From: Bacillota bacterium
GTDB taxonomy: Bacteria > Bacillota > Bacilli > Paenibacillales > NBRC-103111
Length of the DNA: 64,000 bases
Assembly (NCBI GenBank): GCA_023388055.1
Contig: JAEWGW010000017.1
Coordinates: forward strand, 32,000 to 95,999
Reading direction: 5' to 3'
Shown here: positions 8,445 to 16,684 of the stretch, piece after piece
Layout of the letters: every line of letters begins with the position of its first letter
How positions within the stretch are numbered: position 1 is the first letter of the stretch
Notes under the pieces: model-generated
Told to the model about the DNA's origin: nothing
Databases searched by the model: none
Seen by the model: the letters and a program-made list of their open reading frames with translations, nothing else
Position numbers and translations under genes: made by a program

Positions 8445-8618
8445 ATGCAGGATGATCGATTCAAGGTGCTTGGGGATTTGTATAACCGCAGGTTTGCCAT
8501 TCAAACCAGCGATCCCCTATGGGTGGATTATTACGTCTGGAACCAGATTTATTCCAGGTTGCCCAAGGATTACCTGCTTCCGGATATGGCGATCTATACC
8601 TTTTTACCGCAAAAATGA
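8445..8618 (+). CDS. 57-residue protein of unknown function in the glycan operon
   Basis: A short ATG-to-TGA frame (58 codons) preceded by AAGGGGG eight bases upstream fills the gap between the GT4 gene and the methyltransferase gene. The product is aromatic-rich (six Tyr, two Trp), with segments such as WVDYYVWNQIY and the end DMAIYTFLPQK. No signal peptide or membrane helix is seen. Codon use looks like that of its neighbours, and both flanking gaps are short (24 and 15 bases), which argues for a real gene. I do not recognise a family. It could be a small partner of the methyltransferase or glycosyltransferase. Confidence 0.6.
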   Translation: MQDDRFKVLGDLYNRRFAIQTSDPLWVDYYVWNQIYSRLPKDYLLPDMAIYTFLPQK

Positions 8619-8633
8619 GAGGAGGACCAAACA

Positions 8634-9221
8634 GTGAACAACTATTGGGAGCATGTCAATCCTAAAGAATTTCTGCAATCCGCCAATGAAGGATACAACA
8701 AGCCGGTCCGGCAATTGTACAGAGCTTTGCTTAACCAGCTGAATATTAACCGGATGCTCGAGGTTGGGTGCGGGCCCGGTGTGGATTATGTCGGTGCTGT
8801 CAGCAGCCGGCCCGCCATTGACTATACGGGTGTGGACATGACCCAAAATATGGTGGATTACTGCACCAACCAATATCCCGGAGGCACATTCCTACAGGGC
8901 GACATTCACAAGCTGCCGTTTCAGGATGGGAGCTTCGAGCTGGTATATTGCAAGGATGTGCTGAATCATCTGCAGGATTGGGGGACCGGCTTCTCCGAGT
9001 TGTACCGGATCAGCTCCAAATATATACTGGTCAATTTCTTCTACGGACTGAGCTCCACCACCTTCAGCGGTGTAGAGCATCATGACGGCTTTCTCAACCA
9101 TTGGGTGGATTGGAATGAGGTGATGACGCAGATTTTTGCCTTCATGCCTGTAGCCATCAATGTTTATCCTCTGGATTGCAATCCCAATGAAGAAACGATG
9201 ATCCTGATCCAGAAGAAATAA
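8634..9221 (+). CDS. Class I SAM-dependent methyltransferase
   Basis: The protein has 195 residues. Motif I (LEVGCGPGVDYVG, near residue 43), the acidic residue of motif II (DYTGVDM) and the motif around GDIHKLPFQDGSFELVYC identify a Methyltransf_11-type Rossmann fold. The start is GTG at 8634 with GAGGAGG eight bases before it. It is the last same-strand gene before a strong hairpin. In polysaccharide clusters such enzymes usually O- or N-methylate a sugar residue; that role here is inferred from position only. Confidence 0.85.
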   Translation: MNNYWEHVNPKEFLQSANEGYNKPVRQLYRALLNQLNINRMLEVGCGPGVDYVGAVSSRPAIDYTGVDMTQNMVDYCTNQYPGGTFLQGDIHKLPFQDGSFELVYCKDVLNHLQDWGTGFSELYRISSKYILVNFFYGLSSTTFSGVEHHDGFLNHWVDWNEVMTQIFAFMPVAINVYPLDCNPNEETMILIQKK

Positions 9222-9247
9222 CAGGGCGGTCACAGACACGTCCTCAT

Positions 9248-9305
9248 ACAATCGGCCAGCGCAACCGCCGGAGTCAGAACTGCCGGGGGAGCGCTGGCCG
9301 ATTGT
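9248..9305. terminator. Perfect 15-bp inverted repeat between convergent genes
   Basis: ACAATCGGCCAGCGC and its exact complement GCGCTGGCCGATTGT are separated by 28 bases containing a second small GC pairing. It lies in the 90-base gap between the methyltransferase gene and the opposite-strand DUF1796 gene. No clear T run follows on either side, so it may end transcription from both directions inefficiently or act as an RNA-stabilising stem. Confidence 0.6.
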
Positions 9306-9312
9306 GTGTGGA

Positions 9313-9945
9313 TCAGGAGGTCCGCAGCTGGATGCCGCTTAAGATTTTCTCCCAATAATGATGGTTCCCCTCCCATTTGTCCTGCCCGGGAAGCTGAATG
9401 GAGCAGATGCGGCGCAGGGGCCAGTTATTCTCTATCAGGGCTGCCACATTGGGGTCATGCTGGATCAGCAGCACCTTGAAGTCCTTCTTAACCAGCTTGG
9501 AGAGCACCATCTCCAGCTCTCTGGCCTGCTCGTAGGTTCCTTCCGTCCGGATGAATAGAATGTGGTCGGCCGTCTCCATTTTTTCCAGGAAACGCGCCAC
9601 TCTCCGGTCGTACTTGGCCTTGATTTCGGGGTAGGCGGCCAGATGCGGCGGGAAATTGTTGGCGGTGAAAAAATCATGGTTGGATAAGAAGTTGTACTGC
9701 TGCTCCAGCACCAGATAGAGCTTGTCGCTGGCGTTGCCCACCACCTTCAGATTGGGGTAGTTCATAAATCCGGCGAACCGGTTGGCCAACAATCGGTTGA
9801 CGTCCGACAGATTGTAGGAGGCCATCCAGTCCAGCACACCGGCGTAAGGCCGGAGGTTATACTTTTCCAATTGAATGGAAGCCAGGCATAAATCACCCAG
9901 GCTGAATATGGCGTCATATTCGCCTCTCAGATCGCTCAACTTCAC
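9313..9945 (-). CDS. DUF1796 family putative papain-like cysteine peptidase
   Basis: The protein has 210 residues. The N-terminal SLGDLCLASIQLEKYNLRP followed by GVLDWM matches the pattern I know for DUF1796 (SLG-x-x-C with a downstream DW), where the Cys is the proposed nucleophile. HILFIRTEGTYEQA and the segment KVLLIQHDP lie where the family has its other conserved blocks. The start is GTG at 9945 with AAAGGAG upstream. It is the only reverse gene inside the glycan locus, so it has its own promoter. DUF1796 genes often lie in polysaccharide loci; the reaction is not established. Confidence 0.7.
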   Translation of the reverse strand: MKLSDLRGEYDAIFSLGDLCLASIQLEKYNLRPYAGVLDWMASYNLSDVNRLLANRFAGFMNYPNLKVVGNASDKLYLVLEQQYNFLSNHDFFTANNFPPHLAAYPEIKAKYDRRVARFLEKMETADHILFIRTEGTYEQARELEMVLSKLVKKDFKVLLIQHDPNVAALIENNWPLRRICSIQLPGQDKWEGNHHYWEKILSGIQLRTS

Positions 9946-10198
9946 GTCGGCTCGCTCCTTTGCAAGGGAATGGGATAAGATGCCTTTCTTTTATAGTAAA
10001 TGCGCCGCCGTTGTCCTGTGATTGTACACTTATAGATTACAGTGAAATAAATCTGTTCATCTCCTGGCCGCTCTTCACCTTACGAAGTTGGGTTCCTCCA
10101 CTCCATGAATGCCCTGCCGTTGTTTGCCCTTGTGCATAAAGTAATAAGAGGGAATACTCAAACAGCTCCATTCGTCTCTATAAAAGGAGGTTGTCGGC

Positions 10199-10534
10199 TT
10201 GTCCATCATGCGTTTGGAAACTATGGCAGGCGGGAAGATCGACTCAAACTATATTACGACCATGGACCTGTCGGTACAGAATCTGGGTGCGGAGGAGTTT
10301 GATTTTCTGCTGCATATGTACTACAACGGTGCGGTCGGGTATGTGGCGCTGCATCATGTGCCAGCATACGGCTCTGTATGGGTGCCGGATATTCCCACCA
10401 ATCTGATCCCCTTTTCCATGCTCTTGGTGACCAATATCAATTCGTATGCCACGACGGGCATTATTACCTACGCCAAGCTCAACGGCAATGTGGTGGCCGT
10501 TTACAGCCAGGAGGATTTTATTCGATTGCCTTAA
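10199..10534 (+). CDS. Unrecognised 111-residue protein, probable TTG start
   Basis: AAAGGAGG ends eight bases before TTG at 10199 and 17 bases before the in-frame ATG at 10208. Spacing therefore favours the TTG start. The product has a mixed alpha/beta look with many aromatic and aliphatic residues (FLLHMYYNGAVGYVALHHVPAYG, then a segment VTNINSYATTGIITYAK) and no signal peptide or membrane helix. It precedes a glycosyltransferase by 25 bases and heads a three-gene unit. No family recognised; a structural or accessory role in the glycan locus is a guess from context. Confidence 0.6.
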   Translation: MSIMRLETMAGGKIDSNYITTMDLSVQNLGAEEFDFLLHMYYNGAVGYVALHHVPAYGSVWVPDIPTNLIPFSMLLVTNINSYATTGIITYAKLNGNVVAVYSQEDFIRLP

Positions 10535-10559
10535 AAAGGGAGGAGGGGAGCCCAACGTT

Positions 10560-11621
10560 ATGAAGGTATTGTTCGTGTATTATGTGCCCAGCGGAGGGGT
10601 AGAGACACTGAACCGGGAGCGGTGCCGCGCCCTCCGGAATTATGGCATCGAAGGGCATTGCTTGTATTACCGGTGGGGGGCGGGACTGCAGAATTCAACG
10701 GATTTCCCGGTATACGTCACCACGGATGACATTGCAGTCAAGCATATTCTGGATACCTACCAGTTCGATGCAGTGGTCGCCGTCACGGACCATTTGGCCT
10801 TTCCCCGGCTTCGCCTCCTGGGATATACCGGCAAGCTGGTGCTGGAAATCCAGGGCTACGGCCCCAAACATGTGGCCCGCGAGCAGCTGACTCTGGCAGC
10901 CCCTTATATCGATGCGTATGCCAACGGGCTGCTCAATCCTTGTACACCTCACATTGATGCCTTATTCAGTGAGCTGTTTCCCGGCAAGCCTCAATTTAAA
11001 TTCAACAATTGCTTCGATTATACCCGCTTCACCTACCGGGCAGCGCCGAAGCATGATGCTCCTGTCATGGCCTGGCTGGGGCGAATCGAGGATAACAAGA
11101 ACTGGAGGGAATTCCTGCATATCGGCCACCAGCTGGCAGAGCAGGTTCCCAATCTGGAGCTGTGGATGTTTGAGGATCACACGCTCTCCCAACCGGAGGA
11201 GCGGGAGAAATTCATGGAGCTGATTAGCAAGCTGAACCTGGGCAAACGTCTGACGGTGCGCTCCAATGTGCCTCATGCACAAATGCAGCATTATTTCTCG
11301 GTTATCGGCGATTCGGGCGGCTTCCTCTGTTCGACTTCCAAGGTAGAGGGGGCGCCATACGCGCTTCTGGAGGCGATGAGCTGCCGCTGTCCTGTGCTCA
11401 CCAGCAATTCCGACGGTGTTTCCACCTCCATCTACCATAATCTGACGGGCAAGTATTATCATTTGGGCGATATCGCCCATGCCGTTGCCGAAGCGAAGGA
11501 ATTGATGGGCAACAAGGGGCTGCGGGAGGCTATCCGGGCCGGCGCCCAGCAGCATGTAGTGAATAACTTCAATCCGGATCTGTATTGCCACCAATTTATT
11601 GGCATGCTCCAATCCTTGTGA
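10560..11621 (+). CDS. GT4 family glycosyltransferase
   Basis: The protein has 353 residues. It begins KVLFVYYVPSGGVETLNR, the N-terminal GT-B domain with the Gly-Gly-Val loop. The C-terminal donor domain contains MAWLGRIEDNKNWREFL and the signature KVEGAPYALLEAMSCRCPVL with the conserved Glu pair. The ATG at 10560 follows AAGGGAGGAGG; an open frame extends upstream to 10446 but lacks a start signal and overlaps the previous gene. It sits between two small unknown genes. Specificity unknown. Confidence 0.87.
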   Translation: MKVLFVYYVPSGGVETLNRERCRALRNYGIEGHCLYYRWGAGLQNSTDFPVYVTTDDIAVKHILDTYQFDAVVAVTDHLAFPRLRLLGYTGKLVLEIQGYGPKHVAREQLTLAAPYIDAYANGLLNPCTPHIDALFSELFPGKPQFKFNNCFDYTRFTYRAAPKHDAPVMAWLGRIEDNKNWREFLHIGHQLAEQVPNLELWMFEDHTLSQPEEREKFMELISKLNLGKRLTVRSNVPHAQMQHYFSVIGDSGGFLCSTSKVEGAPYALLEAMSCRCPVLTSNSDGVSTSIYHNLTGKYYHLGDIAHAVAEAKELMGNKGLREAIRAGAQQHVVNNFNPDLYCHQFIGMLQSL

Positions 11622-11631
11622 GGTGATCATG

Positions 11632-12021
11632 ATGCATAAAAAATCAGGCTACAAAACAGAAGCGAAAAAAGGAGAATTCCAGCCCTTTCCCATTGGGGCA
11701 AGTGAAATTGTGCTGACCTCTGTAACCTTGTCCGGCCTGGTGCCGGCGGACCGGGTGATGCTGCTGCTGGAGATCGGCTGGGATAAACCGCTGGATTGGG
11801 ATATGGGCGAGCTGGATATCAGAATCCGCAGAAATTCAGCCTTGGGTCCTGTCGTCTACCAGATGACGGAGGGCTGTTTCTTTAAGGCCCACACCCGGAC
11901 CAAATATGAGGAAAGCGGCCAAACCGGCACGGTTTCCTATTTCCTCACGGTTGCCTCCCCCGAATTGAAGGCGAGGATTGTCGGGCCTTATGGGCTGGAG
12001 GGAGCGGTTTACGGCACCTGA
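11632..12021 (+). CDS. Unrecognised 129-residue, probably beta-rich protein
   Basis: GAGGTG lies six bases before the ATG at 11632; the ATG three bases earlier is in frame but too near. After a Lys-rich N-terminal 20 residues the protein has alternating hydrophobic stretches (GASEIVLTSVTLSGL, RVMLLLEIGW, GTVSYFLTVASPE) and ends RIVGPYGLEGAVYGT, suggesting a compact beta sandwich. It has a single Cys and no signal peptide. It follows the GT4 gene by ten bases and ends at a bidirectional terminator. It could be a surface or coat structural protein that the locus decorates, but this is speculation. Confidence 0.6.
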   Translation: MHKKSGYKTEAKKGEFQPFPIGASEIVLTSVTLSGLVPADRVMLLLEIGWDKPLDWDMGELDIRIRRNSALGPVVYQMTEGCFFKAHTRTKYEESGQTGTVSYFLTVASPELKARIVGPYGLEGAVYGT

Positions 12022-12063
12022 AGCAAGCAGCTCCTCTAAGCCTGCATACAGATTGCCTCAAAG

Positions 12064-12089
12064 AAAAACGGCCCGCTGGGCCGTTTTTT
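12064..12089. terminator. Bidirectional terminator between convergent genes
   Basis: ACGGCCC and GGGCCGT are separated by GCT, with A residues before and six T residues after. It works for the forward glycan unit ending at 12021 and for the reverse epimerase gene ending at 12096. Confidence 0.85.
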
Positions 12090-12095
12090 CTGCGC

Positions 12096-13028
12096 TTATT
12101 TCGTCCGGCTGCCGGAGGAGGGAAACCAGTGGCGGTAGGTTTCCGCAAGCCCTTGCGGGAAGCTGACGGAGGGCTGCCAGTGGAGATGCTTCTGCGCCTT
12201 GGCGCTGTCCAGGCAGCTGTGCCGGATATCCCCGGGCCGGGCAGGCCCATACTCCACCGGAACGTCTGCCGGATGCAGTTCCTTGAGCAGCTGGGCGATC
12301 TGGTTGACTGAGGTGGTGTTCCCGGTGCTGATCTGGAAGGTGTCTCCATCGCCGGCATCCATCGCAGCCAGATTGGCTGCCACCACATCCTTGACGTAGA
12401 TGAAATCTCTGGTTTGGCCGCCATCGCCGTGAATCCGCAAGGGTTCGTTTTTGGCCAGCTTTTCCATGAACAAGGCGATAACGCCCCCCTCGCCCTTGGC
12501 CGTCTGGCCGGGACCGTAGACATTGCCGTACCGCAGCACGGTGTAGGACAGGCCATGCAGGCGGCGGAACACCTCCAGATATTGCTCCCCGGCCCATTTG
12601 GACATGCCATAGAAGGAGATGGGCTGGGGGGGATCCCCCTCGGTGATCTTGTCCTTGCTCAATTCCCCGTAAACGGCGGAGGTGGAGGAGAAAATCAGCT
12701 TGCGGGTCTGCGCCGCTACACATGCTTTGAGAATCCGGGCCGTGCCGGTGATGTTGATGGTGGCATCTGTATCCGGTTCCTTGATGGAACGCTGGACATC
12801 CGCTTGGGCAGCCATGTGGAATACGATGTCCGGCCGGATGTGGTCAATCCGCTCCTCCACCTCTGGTTGGCGGATGTCCATCTGGTGAAGCGTTGCTCCC
12901 AGGGGAACCTTGGAAGCATGGCCTGTGGAGAGGTCATCTATTACATGGACCTCCCATTGCCGCTCTAACAGCTCCCTGGCCAGGTGGGCGCCAATAAAAC
13001 CGGCACCTCCCGTGACTAGTGCTTTCAT
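12096..13028 (-). CDS. NAD-dependent nucleotide-sugar epimerase (GalE-like extended SDR)
   Basis: The protein has 310 residues. Its motifs are the Rossmann loop TGGAGFIGAH at residues 6-15, DDLSTG for the adenosine ribose, the catalytic Ser/Thr region SSTSAVYG and the YGMSK pair of active-site Tyr and Lys. RYGNVYGPGQ and TRDFIYVKDVV are typical of UDP-glucose or UDP-GlcNAc 4-epimerases. It is a soluble cytoplasmic enzyme supplying Gal, GalNAc or a related donor. It has its own transcription unit on the reverse strand, ending in the shared terminator. Substrate preference cannot be read. Confidence 0.85.
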   Translation of the reverse strand: MKALVTGGAGFIGAHLARELLERQWEVHVIDDLSTGHASKVPLGATLHQMDIRQPEVEERIDHIRPDIVFHMAAQADVQRSIKEPDTDATINITGTARILKACVAAQTRKLIFSSTSAVYGELSKDKITEGDPPQPISFYGMSKWAGEQYLEVFRRLHGLSYTVLRYGNVYGPGQTAKGEGGVIALFMEKLAKNEPLRIHGDGGQTRDFIYVKDVVAANLAAMDAGDGDTFQISTGNTTSVNQIAQLLKELHPADVPVEYGPARPGDIRHSCLDSAKAQKHLHWQPSVSFPQGLAETYRHWFPSSGSRTK

Positions 13029-13150
13029 GCCATTTCCTCCTTCGCAAGAAACAGGTCTCCCGTGCGCCGAACCAGGCCTAAGCCTGCTAGCAGAATCCTG
13101 CGGCGCCGATAAACTATCCTACGTGGCCTGTGTATGGCGCGTTCAGGACA

Positions 13151-13176
13151 CCCGCCCGGTACCGGGTGGGATTTTT
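13151..13176 (+). terminator. Terminator-like hairpin in the leader of the small-protein trio
   Basis: CCCGCCCGG and CCGGGTGGG face each other across TA, and TTTTT follows after one A. No forward gene ends upstream, so it may lie in the 5' leader of the gene starting at 13294 and attenuate it. The rest of 13029-13293 shows nothing else I can support. Confidence 0.5.
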
Positions 13177-13293
13177 GGCCGGTGCGGGAGGAGGAGGACA
13201 ACGGCTGTTTTGTTCCCCTTTTTGGCCGGCTGCATATGCTGTGAATGACGGGTACACGGGTTGCACATTTCCGAGAATAAAGGGAGTGAGGGA

Positions 13294-13581
13294 ATGAACG
13301 AACGCATCGACTGGATCTTGCACCATATGGCCAAATCTCAACGGGAGCTGGCCCGCATTCTGAAGGCGGAGCGGGACTTGGCCTGTCATGCGGCAGGGTT
13401 GGTGATTAATATACCCCACGCTCATATGGCCGGGGCCGGAGTAGAGGACGTGAAGAGCCAGTCTATCGATCTGTCCAAGAACATTGCTGTTTATCTGAAT
13501 GGTCTGGCTGATCTGGAGGATGCGCTGGGAGATAATCTGGAGCCGGTGGTTAAGGAGCTTCAAGGCCAAGAGGAAGAATGA
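13294..13581 (+). CDS. Small helical protein, first of a tandem trio
   Basis: The protein has 95 residues. The ATG at 13294 is preceded by AAGGGAGTGAGG; a TTG at 13261 is in frame but lacks a site. The sequence is almost entirely helical in character, with heptad-like Leu/Ile spacing (ILHHMAKSQRELARIL and NIAVYLNGLADLEDALGDNL). A His/Met-rich middle (NIPHAHMAGAG) breaks the helices. It ends in an acidic tail. It is cytoplasmic by appearance and the first of three adjacent genes whose products resemble one another in size and in a C-terminal helix pattern. No known family recognised. Confidence 0.65.
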   Translation: MNERIDWILHHMAKSQRELARILKAERDLACHAAGLVINIPHAHMAGAGVEDVKSQSIDLSKNIAVYLNGLADLEDALGDNLEPVVKELQGQEEE

Positions 13582-13596
13582 GAGGAGGCGGCATTC

Positions 13597-13932
13597 ATGA
13601 AACGCAGTGATACTCTGCTCGACATGCTGGAATCATCGGCGCTGATGCAGGAGCATATCTCGGTTATTCTGGAAGCCAAGGCGCTGGAGGCGGAGCAGCG
13701 CCGGAGCTGGGTATGCGGGCACATGCGCGAAAACTGCTTTCCCGGCTGCGAGGAATTCCACAAGAATGCCCTGGAGCTGCATGAGAATATCGTGGAAGTG
13801 ATTGCCGGCATTACGCGGATGGAGCAGGGTTTGGCCAAGAATCTGGGGATTCTCATCCAGAAGGCGGAATCGGAAGGGTCCGGAGGCGGAAGTTTGGCCG
13901 ATCTGTTCGGTGATTCGGGAGATGACGCATGA
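13597..13932 (+). CDS. Small helical protein, second of a tandem trio
   Basis: The protein has 111 residues with GAGGAGG before the ATG. Two predicted helical blocks flank a Cys pair (WVCGHMRENCFPGCEEF: three Cys in 13 residues), which could bind metal or form a disulfide. The second block LELHENIVEVIAGITRMEQGLAKNL mirrors the spacing of the corresponding segment in the first trio member. The C-terminal 20 residues are Gly/Ser/Asp-rich and probably disordered. The stop overlaps the next start (ATGA). Function unknown. Confidence 0.65.
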   Translation: MKRSDTLLDMLESSALMQEHISVILEAKALEAEQRRSWVCGHMRENCFPGCEEFHKNALELHENIVEVIAGITRMEQGLAKNLGILIQKAESEGSGGGSLADLFGDSGDDA

Positions 13933-14219
13933 CCCCGAAGGAGCGGGAGATGGAAATCCGGCTGGATATCCTCGGTTCGCTGGCACGGAGCCAGCATGCC
14001 CTGGCGGATATGCTGGAGAGCATCGCGGCTCTGACGCTGGAATCTCCCGAGGCTGCGGAGCAGGTCAGGCGCCAGGCGGAGGTGCTGGTCCGGCATCAGA
14101 CGGTACTGGCGGAGAAGCTCTACGGCATCCGCATTTCCCGTCTGGTCAAGGGCAGACCCGGCAGGGTGTGGCTGTCCGCGAAGGTGAAGCGGGGCAGGGT
14201 GGAGGGGAAGGCCCGATAA
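13929..14219 (+). CDS. Small helical protein with basic tail, third of a tandem trio
   Basis: The protein has 96 residues, starting in an ATGA overlap with the previous gene, so translation is probably coupled. DILGSLARSQHALADMLESIA resembles the N-terminal helix of the first trio member. The last 28 residues turn strongly basic (RISRLVKGRPGRVW followed by Lys/Arg/Gly), recalling the basic tails of the 80-residue protein and the GT4 enzyme at the start of the window. No membrane segment or catalytic motif is seen. A terminator-like hairpin follows. Confidence 0.65.
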   Translation: MTPKEREMEIRLDILGSLARSQHALADMLESIAALTLESPEAAEQVRRQAEVLVRHQTVLAEKLYGIRISRLVKGRPGRVWLSAKVKRGRVEGKAR

Positions 14220-14226
14220 CCACGAA

Positions 14227-14272
14227 AAACCCGCAGAGGCGGGGGAGCTTGGCTCCCTCCCTGTGCGGGTTT
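14227..14272 (+). terminator. Nested hairpin after the small-protein trio
   Basis: AAACCCGCA pairs with TGCGGGTTT and encloses GGGGGAGC / GCTCCCTCC. The T run is short (TTT). It lies between the trio and the convergent GH98 gene and may serve both directions. Confidence 0.7.
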
Positions 14273-14296
14273 GTGCGTGCAATTGCGCTTATATAG

Positions 14297-16684
14297 TCAG
14301 GGACGTCTGCCTCCGAAATCCCCCTCAACCGTAAAGTTATCGAAGTACAATGTGCCTGCCAATGCGGCATTGGCCGTAAACTCAATGGTATTCTTGCCCT
14401 TGGACAGCTGGATTGGCTGCTCATAGATGGCCCAGCTGCTCAAATCCGCCGTTTTGGTTAACAGAGGGCTGGATACCTTCTGACCATTCACAAGCAGGTC
14501 GAGGGTGTTAATATCTCCTTCGGTAACCGTATATTTAAGCTTCAGGGTAAAGCTTCCCGCTTTGTCCGTGTACACGGCATCCCGGACTGAGGCAGCAGCG
14601 TCGCTTCCTACCTTCATGTAACCCTGACCCGTATAATTGAGGATACCCTTCTGGGCCCCTTGGGTCAGATTTTGCGCAATATTCTTATAATCGAAGAATT
14701 CCGCTTCATACTGGCGTGCTCCCTTATAGACAGGGGGGTTCTTCGGAGCGACAATCTTGGCCTTCTTATAGTGAACCTTGCGTCCGGCGGCTGTTCCTTT
14801 CGCCTTTATCTGGATGTCCACAGGACCGTTATGCTGAACGGTAAGCGTAAATACGCCGTTTTCCCATTGAGAGGTAACCTGGCTGGCCAACTGATTAACG
14901 CCTCTGTCCGTATAAGTATAGCCGGGCTCCTTCGTGCTTCCATTGATTCGGATAACATCCGTTTTAAGTCCTTGATCCAATTTGTTATCGTAATTATTGA
15001 GGTAAAGGGATACGGAATCCCGATATTCATTCAGGATGCCCGAGCTATAATGCGACAGGGTCAAATCAATGCTTTGTGCTGTATTGTACTGGAACGGAAT
15101 GGAGCCGGAGGCAGTCTGATTCGCTTTGTACGGATTATAGACGATCCATCTGTTTTCATTTCGTCCGGCAAAAATATCTCCGGTATATTCGCTGGCAAAC
15201 AGATTGTTGAATTCCGTTACTTTGGATGCAATATCAGGCCAGCGGCTTGCATAGTCGGATTTTTTGACCTGCACTTCAAAGGATTTGGCCAAAGGGTCCT
15301 TCAACTGGTACACAGTGGGAATTGCAGGGTACCGTCCTGTTTTTTTGAAGAAGGAAATGTTGTTCTGCAGGTTTCCATCCCCATCCATTCGGTACAGGCC
15401 CTCGGATAAGGTTGTGGGAGAGCTGTACTTGGCATCATTATCCCCCGAGTCTACATCATGGATGATGACCGCCTTGGTGCGTTTGATAACCTCATCACGA
15501 GTGGGAATCCGTATGGTTCCGTCCAGGACCTTGCGGAACATATCAATCATAACGTTCTGGAACTGGGGATACATACTCCATCGGCGGGTGGAATATCCGT
15601 CCTCTGTTACACCTGCAGACAATTCTTTGAAGTCGTCCGCCCAGATCAGCTCCGGACCGTCGATAACAGTCATACCGCTGAGAAGATACCGCTCCAGATG
15701 AGCGGACAGGCCGGTTGCCAGCGTATAGTCCTTGTTCTCGTCGTTATCATTCCTCCATCCGGATTCATCATAGCGGATTCCGTATTGCCCGGAATAACCG
15801 GAGAGATAGGCGCCCAGAACAAGGCTTTCCATATCATTTTTATAGGAGCGGGTTGTATACTTCTCCAGCAGGATGTAATTCTGCGCATATGTGCGGCTGG
15901 CCTCTTCGAATTTGGGCACACGCTTGAGCATAGCGATGGGGTTGATGCTTTGGCTATATTGATTGCCGCACCAGCTGACAACAAGAAATCCTCCATACTT
16001 ATTGCTTAATTTCAGCAATCTGGCAAAATGCTCATACCGCTCTACAGGAGTTATCGGGAAGTTAGCCAGCTCGAATCCCCAGAACTGTTCGCAGTAGTTA
16101 AATCCCAGAAAGTTCGGATAGTCCCGGTAGAACTCTGCGAACACGGTATTCTCATAATCCGTGCTGTCATCATAATCAGGGAAGTGAGACTGGCCGCCGC
16201 TTGAGGGCTGGATCATCGCCCAGACATTATTATCCGCACAGGTTCTCAGCCAGGACTTGGCTGTTTCATACCCGTACTCCACCATCTTCCATTCCTTGGT
16301 TGTGGTGTCAAAGTTAATGGACAGAGAAATATTGAAGACGACAAAAGGGAGGATATCCTTCGGGATCAGATCGATAATTTTTTGCGGGTCCGCATAGTTC
16401 CAGGAATCAATATGGACAATCCACATGGGCTGTTCATTGGAAACGGGACGGCGCAGCTTAATGGCATTGGCCATTTCATTCGGAATGGGAGTGAGCTCAA
16501 TAGGCGGCTCCGGGGCCGGCGGATTGGGAAGCGGTGGAGCGGGAACCGGCGGCTCCGGGGCCTTCACTTGCTGCTGCGGTACCTCTACAGTGGGATGGGT
16601 TGAAGCGGCGGCGGCAGAAAAACCTGGTACGATGACAAGCAGAACAGCGGCAAGCAGCAGGGTGCAGAGTTTCTTTGCTCTCAT
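14297..16684 (-). CDS. Secreted GH98 family glycoside hydrolase with a C-terminal carbohydrate-binding module
   Basis: The protein has 795 residues. A signal peptide (Lys/Arg start, Leu/Val core, AAAAS near residue 27) is followed by a Pro-rich linker to about residue 62. The catalytic region starts at PMWIVHIDSWNYADPQKI and contains NISLSI and GFNYCEQFWGF, as in family 98. A second block near FASEYTGDIFAGRNENRWIV fits the GH98 C-terminal domain. The last roughly 130 residues (from YEAEFFDYKN) look like a CBM6/35-type sandwich. Characterised GH98 enzymes are endo-acting on blood-group galactans or on substituted xylans. It diverges from the importer operon at 17033, so released oligosaccharides may be its cargo. 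Confidence 0.78.
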   Translation of the reverse strand: MRAKKLCTLLLAAVLLVIVPGFSAAAASTHPTVEVPQQQVKAPEPPVPAPPLPNPPAPEPPIELTPIPNEMANAIKLRRPVSNEQPMWIVHIDSWNYADPQKIIDLIPKDILPFVVFNISLSINFDTTTKEWKMVEYGYETAKSWLRTCADNNVWAMIQPSSGGQSHFPDYDDSTDYENTVFAEFYRDYPNFLGFNYCEQFWGFELANFPITPVERYEHFARLLKLSNKYGGFLVVSWCGNQYSQSINPIAMLKRVPKFEEASRTYAQNYILLEKYTTRSYKNDMESLVLGAYLSGYSGQYGIRYDESGWRNDNDENKDYTLATGLSAHLERYLLSGMTVIDGPELIWADDFKELSAGVTEDGYSTRRWSMYPQFQNVMIDMFRKVLDGTIRIPTRDEVIKRTKAVIIHDVDSGDNDAKYSSPTTLSEGLYRMDGDGNLQNNISFFKKTGRYPAIPTVYQLKDPLAKSFEVQVKKSDYASRWPDIASKVTEFNNLFASEYTGDIFAGRNENRWIVYNPYKANQTASGSIPFQYNTAQSIDLTLSHYSSGILNEYRDSVSLYLNNYDNKLDQGLKTDVIRINGSTKEPGYTYTDRGVNQLASQVTSQWENGVFTLTVQHNGPVDIQIKAKGTAAGRKVHYKKAKIVAPKNPPVYKGARQYEAEFFDYKNIAQNLTQGAQKGILNYTGQGYMKVGSDAAASVRDAVYTDKAGSFTLKLKYTVTEGDINTLDLLVNGQKVSSPLLTKTADLSSWAIYEQPIQLSKGKNTIEFTANAALAGTLYFDNFTVEGDFGGRRP

